Positions 24,556-35,350 of a stretch of DNA of 64,000 bases are shown here, piece by piece (position 1 is the stretch's first letter; every line of letters starts with the position of its first letter). The notes below the pieces were generated by a model. That model made no database searches. It was not told the origin of the DNA and worked only from the letters and a program-made list of their open reading frames with translations. The DNA is from Vitrella brassicaformis. Taxonomy: Eukaryota; Sar; Vitrellaceae. The position numbers and the translations under genes were made by a program. The stretch covers positions 14,586 to 78,585 of the forward strand of contig CDMY01000869.1 of the NCBI GenBank assembly GCA_001179505.1. Direction: 5' to 3'.

Positions 24556-24682
24556 GAGGCAATTTGAGCTTCCAGAATGTGTTCCTGGACTGACACCCTT
24601 AACGCAAAAGACCGTATGTGTTGGACCGCGTTGTCAACAAAACACATGAGACTGCAGACAATCGGACAGCTGATGACTACTA

Positions 24683-25101
24683 GTGAATTCTTGGCACCAA
24701 ACAGAGACGCCCAAGGTTCGGGAGGAGTTGTCGGAACTTGACGACGCGTACGGCGTCCTCTGCGGCATGGAGAGACGCAACAGAGCAGCACTTCCACGCA
24801 AAGAGAGTGGTCTCGTCAGACTGGCGGGTTCTTGTCGCTTCTGCGGTTCTTTTTCTCTTTCTCTCATTTGTTGACCTTTTTCGTTTGTCGCAGAACAGCG
24901 CTAGCTCGTTGGTCTGTTAAGGAAAACGTAAATAAAGCCCTATCCAGTGGCAGCCTCGACGTAGTGTTCTCAAATTGTCAGCGTCTCAACTTGGCAGCGT
25001 TCGCGTTCGCGCATTTTGCCGATCAGTTCTCAAGGATATCGCGGGAGAAGACAGAAGTTCGTTGGGATGCATTCTTTCCCGGAGGACTTGCCCGCTGCTG
25101 A
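24683..25101 (+). CDS. Possible short or degenerate coding region
   Basis: Two plus-strand segments look protein-like. One at about 24710-24800 reads VREELSELDDAYGVLCG. The other at about 24930-25101 contains LNLAAFAFAHFADQFSRIS and ends at a TGA. A donor-acceptor pair joining them is conceivable but not clear, no start is convincing, and no family is recognised. It may be a remnant exon pair or chance. Confidence 0.2.
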
Positions 25102-25460
25102 ATGAAACGAAGGTTTGTCGCGCGATTGATTGAAGTGCTGATTTGCAAAGACAGACGGTTATGAGTTGGGATGGGCGAGGATAGGTGCGAATATATGTCT
25201 GTCCCATTCAAGACAGGGTGGCTAGCTGCGGTTTGGTGGTGTCTTCATCTATTTATTTATCTATTTATTAGTTTATTTGGTACTTTTTTTCCGTTTCCTG
25301 TTTGGTTTCCGTGGTACATAAATATGCTTCGTCATCCCATTGAACCTTGGACTGAGACTAATGCATTGATCGGTACTACTGACCTTAATTAAGTGTCTCT
25401 GTATGTACAGTCTATCCACAAACGAAAACGCGCTCGGATGCGATCAAATACAGAAGTCTT

Positions 25461-27937
25461 TCAGGCACTTGACAGGAAAATGAACGAGAATCCAACCACA
25501 GCTGCATCGCAGAGACAAACAGGTTCACTTCGCTACCCAGGTGTAGTCTGCTGCAGCGATCTACCTGCGATGGTAGAGAAGACGCTACCGTAGTAGGGAA
25601 ACGCGCACCAAATGAACCTGGCGTAGTCGTCGTGCTTGAAGTTGCGAAGAGGGGCCTTTACATTTCACGATTTGAATCAGCGAGAACGATTAAAAGAATG
25701 TTTGTCCATAAGCGTCTTCACTCACCTGTTCCTCGATGTGCAAGAACGTGTAGCCCTGCCTGCGGTGATCTATGACGAACTTGAACACCCCCCAGTGGTC
25801 CGGAGCCTGGCAACAGCGCGTGACACAGTCTAAACACGGGCCAGACTCTGTTGGCTGACCTTGAAGTTGGTGGTGAATGTGCCAGAGGAAGCCTTGTTGT
25901 CCAGAAACAGCCGCAGATAGGGATCCAGCATCACAAATTCAACCTGCGGTGGAAAAAAGGACGGGAGACGCGGGTACCTATGGTGACGCTTGACGTCAGT
26001 CTGCTGCCTCTCGAACCTGCACGTCGTCCCCCATGTAGGCAACCCACTTGCCTGAGAAGCATCAATGGATGCTCCGGACCCCTGGGTTACCGATTTTTGT
26101 CTCTTCACCTTGTTTGATCTCTTGGATGTCGATTGAGAATGTGATGTTGTCCATGATCCGGTACATGTAAGGAGCCGATTCTTCGTCGTATTTGTGGTGA
26201 CGCAGATTGATACTACGCAAAACACCTAAGCCAGCCATATTCGCTGGTATAAAAAATGCAAACTTCGTGTCTTCCGCTTGTTCCTCTACCAGTTTGGTGG
26301 CACGTCCACGCGGCGAGCTGGCCACAAAACTGGGAGTTAGACACATTGCTGCGCAGTAAAGACACACGTGCACGTGCGCCCACGCTCCATAATAGAATAG
26401 ACCGTGTCATGTCCCAGCTGTACCTAAGTAGGAAGAATTCATCAGAGAACATGTCTAGCGACCCGGAGAAGACAGCGCGCGCCGAATTGTGAGCCTGAAA
26501 AAAACAATGACTCTTCCGCGTCACTCCCGTTCACAGCGCTTTCGTTCACGACCTGCATGGCCGAAACCAAAAAGGTGTTTTCTGCAGGAGGCACAGCGCT
26601 TTGTTCGAGGGTGACTGACGTGTGATCCTTTGTCTTCCTCTTCTGTCTCTGCCTGTCTCCACCTTGTTTGTCCCCTCGGTATCCGGCGTCCTCTTCCACC
26701 GACGCGGGCGCGCTGTAGGTGGTTGGCGACGCGCGCAAGATACTGAAGGTGAGCGAATTGCTGGGACTCAACCAGTGACCTACTCCTGGTCAAACAAAGA
26801 GCTCTCATTTCTTTCTGTCTTTGCCGTTCTCGTTCGGAGCCTCAACCTACCTCTGTACGCGACTGGCCCTCCTAGCGCTTTGTCATCAACAACGGGCGTG
26901 CTCCGAAGTATCTGAGATGCATAACCGATTCACAAAGCGCTTTCTCCATGGACTCAATGTAGGTGTGGCAATTTCACCTTGTCCGATGTAATCATTGAGT
27001 GTTGTCCTTCGTCGCTTCCGTGGAATGCAAAGTGATCACGCAAGACCCACCCCTGAACAGGATTTCACGTTCCACAAGTGTGTCTGCCTCATGCAGCCTT
27101 TACCCTTCTGTCCAGGTCCATCCCCAGCTCGTTGGCGAATGTCCGCAGCTCTTTCCATTGAGCAGATGATGCCACGGCAGCCGTATCGTCACCGCTTCCG
27201 TCGGAGTTGCCCTGCACGGAGGCACCGGTTGCGATGAGCAGATTGCCCCCATCGTCCATGAACGACAGCAGCTGCCCGAACAGCGACCGGAGGGCGTCAG
27301 ACGACGGGAATGGGGCGCGCAGAAACAGCACCACGTTGTTGAAGGCCCTCTCGCCGTGGCGGAACATTTCTTTATCGACGTCACTGTCGCGAACTTTGCG
27401 ATACGCAAGGCGGTGGCCAGCGGCTAAGCGTGCAAACAACAGCAATATTATTTATTGACTCATTCATGCATTATTGTGGCTGACCCTCCATTTGTTTGAA
27501 GAAACGCGTGAATGAGTCTTTCATCTCGATTGGGTCCAGTACCACCTGAAAGCATCAGGCGTCGCCAGGGCGTCACAAGGCACCACTCGTTCCATACTAG
27601 TGTTCTTGGATTGTCGTATTTGTGATCATCCACTGCAGGGCGGACCTCAGGAGCCGTCACTGACAGACACACATACCAGCTACCCGTATCAGAGTGCTTC
27701 GCGGATGCTCCTTGCTCACCTTCATTCCTGACAGACGTTCCCAGCAATGCCTCCTTGATGCGTTCGTCAACTAATGGGGGCGCTGGACAGCAATGCACAG
27801 GCACAAAAGAAAGAAGGCAGTCAGATGATGATTATTCGCTTGACGTGCTTCACTCGTATCTCACCTTTCGCAAGATCTGTAGTGCAAAGGACGCACGGGA
27901 TGACAGCCACCAACAATGGCAGCGTAAAAAGTGCCAT
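25461..27937 (-). CDS. DDOST: Oligosaccharyltransferase 48 kDa subunit (OST48/WBP1)
   Basis: An ER membrane subunit of the oligosaccharyltransferase, which moves the dolichol-linked glycan to Asn residues of nascent proteins. The start at 27937 opens a signal peptide (MALFTLPLLVAVIPCVLC). Clear exons: 27865-27937, 27720-27782, 27598-27659, 27485-27545, 27104-27423; further exons follow between about 26990 and 25530, and the last is 25461-25501. Landmarks: RTLVVLDP, GHRLAYRKVRDSDV, FMDDGGNLLIATGAS, then FIPANMAGLGVLRSI, EFVMLDPYLRLFL, ARFIWCAFPYYGS, and a C-terminal hydrophobic anchor ending FIFLSSA, whose last exon is only 41 bp. Introns contain no microsatellites. Divergent from Beclin across 116 bp. 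Confidence 0.92.
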
Positions 27938-28053
27938 AGCTGCTTTCTCAAGGCAGGTTGCGCCTATAAGCTCGCAGATCGAGCTGCAGGGTGCTCCTGA
28001 AACCGCTACGAGAGGATGCTCCACTACGAGAGGAATGCTATAGGCGCAGAGCT
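27938..28053. promoter_or_regulatory. Bidirectional promoter region, OST48 / Beclin
   Basis: A 116-bp spacer between divergent start codons. ATAAGCTCGCAGATC lies at 27966-27980, the same element as in the COG6/PAK1IP1 spacer. Confidence 0.6.
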
Positions 28054-30375
28054 ATGATAGCCCCCAGCAGCCAACCGTCTGGTGCTTCATCGAGCAGCTC
28101 CTCCCGACAGCAGCTCAATGTCATCAACTACTGCTCGAAGTGCAACGTACCCTTGGCCATTGTCGATGACATACCCAGCATCGACACTGTCGATCTTCAC
28201 AGTACGCACACCAGCACACGGCAAGAACGGAGGCCTAGCTTGTTCTTCCCTGTCCTTGTTAGAGTCGTTTGCAACGATGCTTGAGTCGTTTGTGGTGTTG
28301 GCTGGCGCGGCCTCAACACTCGAAGCCAGCAAGATGGGAGCGGGTGGTGGGAATGGCGGATACCATGACGCCATCAGCCGGGTGGAGAGGATACTGGACC
28401 TCGCATCGGTAATGCACACACTGCACGCATTCACGATCAGTCCAACTGCCTGGTTGCTGGGCGGCTGCCTCGGTCTCTCTTCTGTGTGTAGGGTCAGGCC
28501 GATGCCACCCATCCATTGTGTGTCGACTGCGTGGACCAGGTTTTGGAAGAGGCCCAGAAGCAAGCACAGGAAGCGGAAGAGGAGAAAAAAGCCTACCAGG
28601 CCGCGCTGCAGGCACTCGAAAATGAACAGAACCAACACAAACAGCATGTATGGCCCTCACTCGCTGCACGTATGCTTGACGCCACAACCCGACGTGTACA
28701 TGTCTGTCTGGTTCAGGGTAGCTCTGCTGGCCGTCAGTTGGAGGATGAGATTCACCGACTCGAGGAGGAGGAGAGGCATTTGCTCAGGGAAATCGAGTCT
28801 GTCGACCACCAGCTAGCAGCACTTCATGTGAGCCCCCCAAGACAGGCAGGAAGACAGGGCCCTACCTTGGTTTGATCTGAGAACGCTTCGCCTTGTGTGC
28901 GCCGCTCTTGGTGCTTGTAGCGTGAGGAGAGCACTCTCCAGGCTGAAATGAAACAGCTACATGAAGATGAACACAGGTGCGCGGAACCAGCGGAGATCAA
29001 TCAATTCGTTAACACACGATCAACCCATTCCCTCTCGGCTGCCTTTCTTTGTCGTTGTGTGCCCAGTTTTTGGACGTCATTCAGCGACTACCAGAGTCAG
29101 GTCGTCTGCCACGAGGAGGAAGTGGCCGCAACCAACGTATGACGGCACATTTGGAAATGAATGCCGGACGGGCACTTGTGACGATTGGGCTTGGCTGTCT
29201 GTCAGGCCGCCATTCACTACGCAACGAGGCAGCTGCAGCGACTGAAGACCATGAACGTCATTAACGACACCTTCCACATATGGTAGGTGTCACACTGTGC
29301 CGGCACGCAGCATCCATGTTTCGACAGACGAAAGGCTGAGCAGTGGCTGGATACGTGTACTTTTCATTCGTTCAGGCAAGATGGTCCCTTCGGGACCATT
29401 AACGGCTTCCGGTTAGGCAAACTGCTGCACACACCGGTAGGACCGCAACAAACCTGGCAGGCATTCGCGAATCAAGCGTTCCCCACTGTAATGGCTGGTG
29501 TGTTGCTGGTTTGTCTACCAAGGTGTCCTGGGACGAGATCAATGCGGCGTGGGGCCAGGTGTGTCTGCTGCTCGACGTTGTCACCAAAAAGTGCCGATTG
29601 CAGCTTCAGAAGTAAAGCAAGAGACCCGCCTGTTCGTATTCAAATATGGCTGGCGGGGCACATTGCGTCTTGGTGTGTGCCAGGTACCGCTTGTTGCCTC
29701 GCGGGAGCTACTCAGCAATCATTAGGAAGGTCAGGCACTTCGGCAGGCCTCCCGATGTCCTTCCTTCCACTTTCATGGTGACAACGTGTGTGGCTTGTTC
29801 AGCACGACAAGGCCACGCTTGAGTTGTATGGGAGCGAGGGGGGACTGTCGCGGTTCTTCTCGGGCCGCAGATTCGACCAAGCGATGGTGGCCTTTCTCGA
29901 CTGTGTGCAGGTAGATCCATGTCGACACAGGCACGCACACAAACGCTACCACTTCCAGAGGGGAGGGAGGGATGCGCACGCGCATGCGCATGACTGGAAT
30001 GATTCATTGCATGAATGCGCGCGTGTATGTATCAGGAGGTGGCCAACATGATCCACCGCCGCGGTGACCCCACAGCCCGCATTCCCTTCAAGTACGTAAG
30101 ACAACCGATGCGGTCGTGTGAGTGGGGCAGGGCTTGTGCGTTCGTGTACATTTTCAGGATCGACGGTGACAAGATCGAGGGGTTTCCCATTCGCCTGCAG
30201 TTCAATCAGGAAGAAAGGTCATGTGCAGTCACACACCACAGCCTACCACACACGGAAGGATTCAACACTGTGTCGACAATCCTCCCCAAACATTGCGTGC
30301 AGGTGGACGAAGGCTCTCAAGTTCCTTCTCATTGACCTCAAGTACATTATTGCTCTCGAGGCTGCCTCTAGATGA
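28054..30375 (+). CDS. BECN1: Beclin 1 / ATG6 / Vps30
   Basis: Beclin is the regulatory subunit of the class III PI3-kinase (Vps34) complex, acting in autophagosome nucleation and endosomal sorting. Fourteen exons keep frame: 28054-28201, 28263-28408, 28492-28647, 28717-28827, 28921-28976, 29067-29136, 29206-29282, 29376-29436, 29523-29611, 29684-29777, 29803-29910, 30036-30091, 30158-30217 and 30307-30375. Order: CxxC pair (YCSKCNVPL), ESFVVL, a second CxxC (PLCVDCVDQVLEEA), a Glu/Gln/Lys-rich coiled coil, then the evolutionarily conserved BARA domain with NVINDTFHIW, FGTINGFRLGKL, EINAAWGQVCLLL, RYRLLPRGSYS, LELYG, KALKFLLIDLKYI. It is shorter at the N-terminus than human Beclin, and I see no clear BH3 segment. 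Confidence 0.95.
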
Positions 30376-30594
30376 TAGGCGTTCATGTAAAATCGACTGG
30401 GGCGGCCGCCCGGCGCAGTAGTGGTGTACAGCTGACGCTTTTTCGTAGAGATATGTATGGTGCAATAGTTCGGAGACGTCCTTGCGGTATTACGTGGTGC
30501 CGCGTGTGGAAACAGTTGTTCTAATCAACACACGCCCATCAATACATGCCCATCAGATAGCTGCCTGCAGGAACTTAAACAGCGCTTCTCGTCC

Positions 30595-32892
30595 ATGTGC
30601 TCATCGCCAATGGTAAATTCTTTGTCTCCCCGGGCCCCAAAGAAATGGGGGCGAGTAAATTTTTCCGGCGCGGAAAACCCGCTTGGACAGAAGCTCGCCA
30701 GCCCGACAAAAAGAAGGAAAAAAGGAGAAGGAAGTACACACGCGGCCACACAGCACTCAAACCACAGACATGCACCCATGCGCCGTGTGTCGTGTTCGTC
30801 GTGCAGTCAAGGGCGAGGAGGAGAAGAAAGACGAGGAGAAGGCCTCCGACACGTGGGGGAGGTCCTTCCCTTGCCGAGACGGCAGCGATCCCTTGCCGGC
30901 GATCCACGACGTCCGTATCCACAAATACTCATGGTGAGGGGAGGGGGAGGACCGGAGAGACGGGTGTGTCAATGGAACAGATGTGTGCGTGCGTGTGTGG
31001 GTGTGTGCTCCAGAAGAGGTTGTATGACGAGGTTTGCCGCCACGGCAATCGGAAGCCGAATCCTCTTGTGCTCGATTTACTACCGGACGAAGACAAACCG
31101 CCGGGTGACCTGGCTTTCCATGCCGCCGGCAACAATCGACACACATTCGAGAAGAGTTTGCGGATTCTACCGCCAGACATCAGTTGCATCACGGAGCTGT
31201 TTCTTGGCTTCCCTAAGTGGTCTGCTGTTATCACTGCTCTCGATTTCTCCTACAATTTTATTGGTGAGTATGTTCGTACACATCCATAAACGCAGCAGGT
31301 GGGCGTTGCCTTGATATGAGGCGGTGTGGATGTGTGGCAGGTGATGCCGGGGCCGAAGAGCTGGCTCGGTTGCTACCAGGTAGAGAGATGGGGTCACAGC
31401 CCTGCTGACCATGGCATTGCCACGTCTATCTTGTCTACTACCTGCGTGTCTCTCCCTCCCTCCCTCCCTTTTTTATGTAGAGTGCCCATTGTTGGCGTCC
31501 CTTGCCCTGATCGACAATTCGATTGGCGCATCGGGTATGTGCGCTCTTGTAGAGGCCATCAAGAGGGCAGGTCTCGCACACCTAAGGGCCTTCGATGTCT
31601 CCCTCAATCCACTGCACAAGAAAGGAGGCCTCGCTGCCGCAGCGCTGATTGAGAAAACTGCCCACAAGGGGGACGACGGCGCGAATGGGGGGCGCTCTAA
31701 GGTCATGCTTCAAGAGCTCAGGCTGGCCTCCTGCGAGCTCGAAGTGGACAGCGTCGTGGCAAGTACCTAAGCCAAATATATCCATGCACAACAAAGAAAA
31801 CTCGTCCCCCAACCGACCTAGTGTCTGTCTCGCTGTCTCTCGGTTTGTCTGGCTGTGTCTGTCCTGGCAGTCGCAGAGCGGCTTGCACTGGCGAATCGGG
31901 TGGGTGGGAACCGAGACATTGAAACAGACCAGCATGAGATGAGTCAGCATGAGTCGGGTTACCTTTGTGCGTCTTTGTTTGGCTGCCTGTCTCTGTCTCG
32001 GCTTGGTTGGTTTGGCTCAGACGCTGCGGGTGCTAGACGTGTCGAATCCGAGGCTGTTCAGCCTGCAAGCGGACCTGTCTGAGCATTATGCCAGGATGGT
32101 ACGAATGAACCCCACCCTGGAGACAGTGCACGTTGCCAAGCAGCGTCTGGGCGATGAGGGCACGAGGATCCTCGTCCAGGGGCTGCTCGAGAACCGCACG
32201 CTGAGGTGTCTTGACCTCAAGGCCAATAACATCAGCATCACCGGCGCATCCCACCTGGCCACGCTCTTGCGGGCCGACTCCAATCTCGAAACCCTCATCC
32301 TCAGAGCTAATCCTATTCAGGTATAAAGGCAGTGAGGCAGTGAGGACCTAGGCAAGCTCTCGAGACGTGATTGACGGATGGAGGAAGGACGGCAGAGAGG
32401 GAGCCAAGGGAGCATGCATGCGCTTGTGTGTTTGGCGTGGTATCGTCCCTGCATGTCTATAGGATGAGGGTGTGGGCCATATCAGCCACGCTCTGTGGTA
32501 CAACCGTAGTCTGAGGCACCTGGACTGCGGCATGTGCGCACTGACGGGCAAGGGCGTCTGTCAGGTGGCCGACGCTATCGAGAGGAACACGTGAGCAGAG
32601 CAGGACGCATACACCCACACCCATCCCATCACTCACCCACCCACTGTCATAATGATGTCTCCACATGATTGCCTGCCTGCCTGCCTGCGTTGCTACGTGC
32701 AGCACGATTGAGCGCCTGGAGTTGTTTGAGAATGCTTGGGACGAGGACAGCGCCCAGCGCTTTCATGAGGTGCTGGAGGGAGTGCAGAATCGACTGACGC
32801 CCCTGGCCCTCGACTTTTTGCCTTACTGCGTGCCGGTCAAGCCACATGACATCAACATGCAGTATTTCGTGGCTGCACGCTCACTTGACTGA
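30595..32892 (+). CDS. Leucine-rich repeat (RNI-type) protein
   Basis: A ribonuclease-inhibitor-like LRR protein; the ligand is unknown. Likely exons: 30595-30733, 30807 to about 30933, about 31022-31263, 31341-31379, 31481-31762, 31871-31899, 32021-32320, 32463-32590 and 32703-32892. The start at 30595 is chosen because only this frame continues in phase into the GEEEKKDEEK exon. The N-terminal region is basic. Repeats read ITALDFSYNFIGDAGAEELA, LASLALIDNSIGASG, TLRCLDLKANNISITGA, LETLILRANPIQDEG and LRHLDCGMCALTGKG, matching LxxLxLxxNxIxxxG. The junction between exons 2 and 3 is unclear: the obvious donor would create a stop. Tandem to Beclin, and convergent with the J-protein gene 184 bp away. 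Confidence 0.75.
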
Positions 32893-33076
32893 TAGAGTCT
32901 GCTCTGAATCACCGAGCATCACACATGTACGTACAGCAGCCATCGATGTGATGATGGACACACACTGCCTGGCCACACATGACCGTTTTGCACACAACTC
33001 AAAACACCGAACGTCTCGAGGCCTCTGGAAGGCCTGCTCCCGCCGGCTGGAATTCATGAATCCGTCCCTAGTCACA

Positions 33077-35312
33077 TCAGGTCCTGAGGTAGCTTCGCTG
33101 GCGCTTCTTCTGCACAGCCTGGGGAGCCGCACCTATCTCACCTGCACACAACACACACACACACACACACACAGACAGACACACAGACAGACCATGATGA
33201 GACAGGGAGTGAGTGAGGTGGTCGGGGTGGCGTGTCCGTCCGTGTCTCACCAGTAATAGAGTCCATGATGAATTCGGCCGGCATGGTTTGTGTCTTGGGC
33301 ACTCGTAGGATGGTGAGGCCACCCAGAGGTATCTTCCCCATGTCGATCTGGATGTGCGGGTACTCCGTCTTGAAGTACTGAATGAATCCGATCAACCGCA
33401 CATACGTACGTACATACGCATGCCATTCATGCCCAAGGGCACAACCAATCAGGCAAGGAAGCAAGCAACACAGGGCGCCTGGGTGCGCTGGCTGCATCTA
33501 GTCAGTGTACGCAAGAATGTCTGGCTGCCTGCCTGCCAGTGTTGCGTGGGCCAACGTAGGTAACCTGTACGAGGGCGCTCGGGGGTGGCGGCTCGAACCC
33601 CTCAGGGAGGGCCTCCCACCTAGACAGACAGGACAAACATACGTTCGCACAGATCGACGACTCACACACACACGTGACAAATCTATCTCCGAGGGTGAAT
33701 CTGTCTGTCTGTCTGTCTGTCACCTCCCTCCCTCCCTCCCTCCCTCACTTGTCCAGGATAGGGTTGTGGTATGCCCGCACCAGTGGCACACCCCGCATAC
33801 TGTCGTCAGTGTCGGCGTCCGAGTAACTGCACTCACGCCACAGCAGGCAAACAAACAAGTCGACAGACATGACACATGCTAACTTCATGTCGAGCAGCAA
33901 AGAGTCCGGCGCCGCAGAGCCCAGCCAGCCAGCCAGCCAGCCAGCCACCCCCGACATGCATGTCATGTATGTTGCTCACTCTGGGTGATTCTGTCCGTGT
34001 ATGTCAGCGGCGAAGAGTCCGACGATCGACACGCCGAGGAACACAAGCACCATGTAGGCAATCTGCGACATACAGGCACCAGACCAGGGTGGGGATGCAT
34101 ATGTATATGCAAGCCAAGCCGTCCGGTGATTGTGTGTGTACACGTGCATATGATATGATAGTATGTGTACGCATCTAAGTATGGATGGATGTATGTGTTG
34201 GTGTGTGTCACGGCGTGTGTTTGGTGCTGTGCTGTGCTGTGCTGCTCACGGGGAACATGGGGTGCACGTCATCGGGGGGCACGTGGTCCTTGATGCCTGG
34301 GGGAATAACCAATTCATCAAGCACCCATCCACCCACCCACCCACTCAGTCAATCAGTGAGTCAGTGACACCCCTCGCCGCCTCACCTGCCGCGTACTTCT
34401 TGTAGCGCTCGCGACGCGCCTCTGCAATCGATTGCAGCACAACACAAGCCAATCAATGATGGTGCGGTGCGTCCTCTCGACACTGCCCGGCATTCATTCA
34501 TTCTTGTTGATTGCAATGCAGTCATTGCAACAAGGATGAATGCCGTGTGCGACTGACTGTACTGACTGACCCCTCTCCTCAGCGGTTTCCATCCTCCACT
34601 TGTGCTGCCAATAGTCGCGCATTGTCTGGGTGGTGCCAGCTCCGCCCTGTGCTGCACTGCCAGCAGCCTTGACATCTTCCATCGTGAACTGAATCTCGGC
34701 ATCGTACTGGCTCCTCTTCCACTTGTCGTTGAGGACCTTGTACGCCTCCTGCACCTCGTGGAAGCGGTCGGCGGCACGGGGGTCGTTGGGGTTCTGGTCG
34801 GGGTGACACTCCTTGACCCTCTGCAGGTACCTCTCTTTTATCTGAGACGGACGCGCCGTGCGAGGGATGCCCAACACATCGTAATAGGTCCGCTCCCTGC
34901 GCTTGGCCGTGCCGCCTCGAGAGCCGGTGGCCCTGCTGCCGGAGCTGCCGCTATTGCTGCCGCTGCTGTCGCCCCCAGTGCCGCTCGACGACCTGCCACG
35001 TGCCGACTGGTTGTCTTGCTGTGAGCTCCAAGTGCCGTGGTGGTTGCTGGTACTATTGTTGCTGTTGTGCGATGATGAGTCGCTGGTGGCGTCACCGGAG
35101 CTCCTGCGCTCTCCATGGCTGCCACCCACCCTCCGCCCATCCTTGCTGTATCCCGTGCTCTTATAGCTCCCACCACCATACCTCGGATCATGAGCCGTCT
35201 TGAGGACCATGCGGCTGCTGTGCACGTGCCGAGAAGCTCCGCGACCATGGACCATTGATCGGACCAGGCACCGGTGCAAATGCCTGTGCAGAGCAGGGTG
35301 CCACATCATCAT
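33077..35312 (-). CDS. Membrane-anchored J-domain (DnaJ/Hsp40) protein
   Basis: A co-chaperone that stimulates Hsp70 ATPase activity. The first exon (about 34571-35312) starts with Met-rich, Arg/His-rich residues that could be a mitochondrial presequence. A Ser/Gly/Asn-rich linker of about 100 residues follows, then the J domain: YYDVLGIPRTARPSQIKERY, the HPD loop in KECHPDQNPND, and FHEVQEAYKVLND. Later exons at about 34385-34422 (RRERYKKYAAG), about 34250-34296 (DHVPPDDVHPMFP), about 33980-34064 with one transmembrane helix (AYMVLVFLGVSIVGLF), about 33750-33830, about 33270-33380 and 33077-33143 (ends RQRSYLRT). A J domain preceding a single C-terminal membrane helix recalls DNAJC-type organelle proteins. 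The partner is unknown. Confidence 0.8.
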
Positions 35313-35350
35313 TGCCGCCACGCATCATATCATTGGTTAAATAGACCCGG

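Noticed and set aside
33580-33620. tRNA T-loop-like string GGCTCGAACCC
   Set aside because: It lies in the minus-strand coding sequence of the J-protein (EGFEPPPP), and no matching acceptor stem or D-arm surrounds it.
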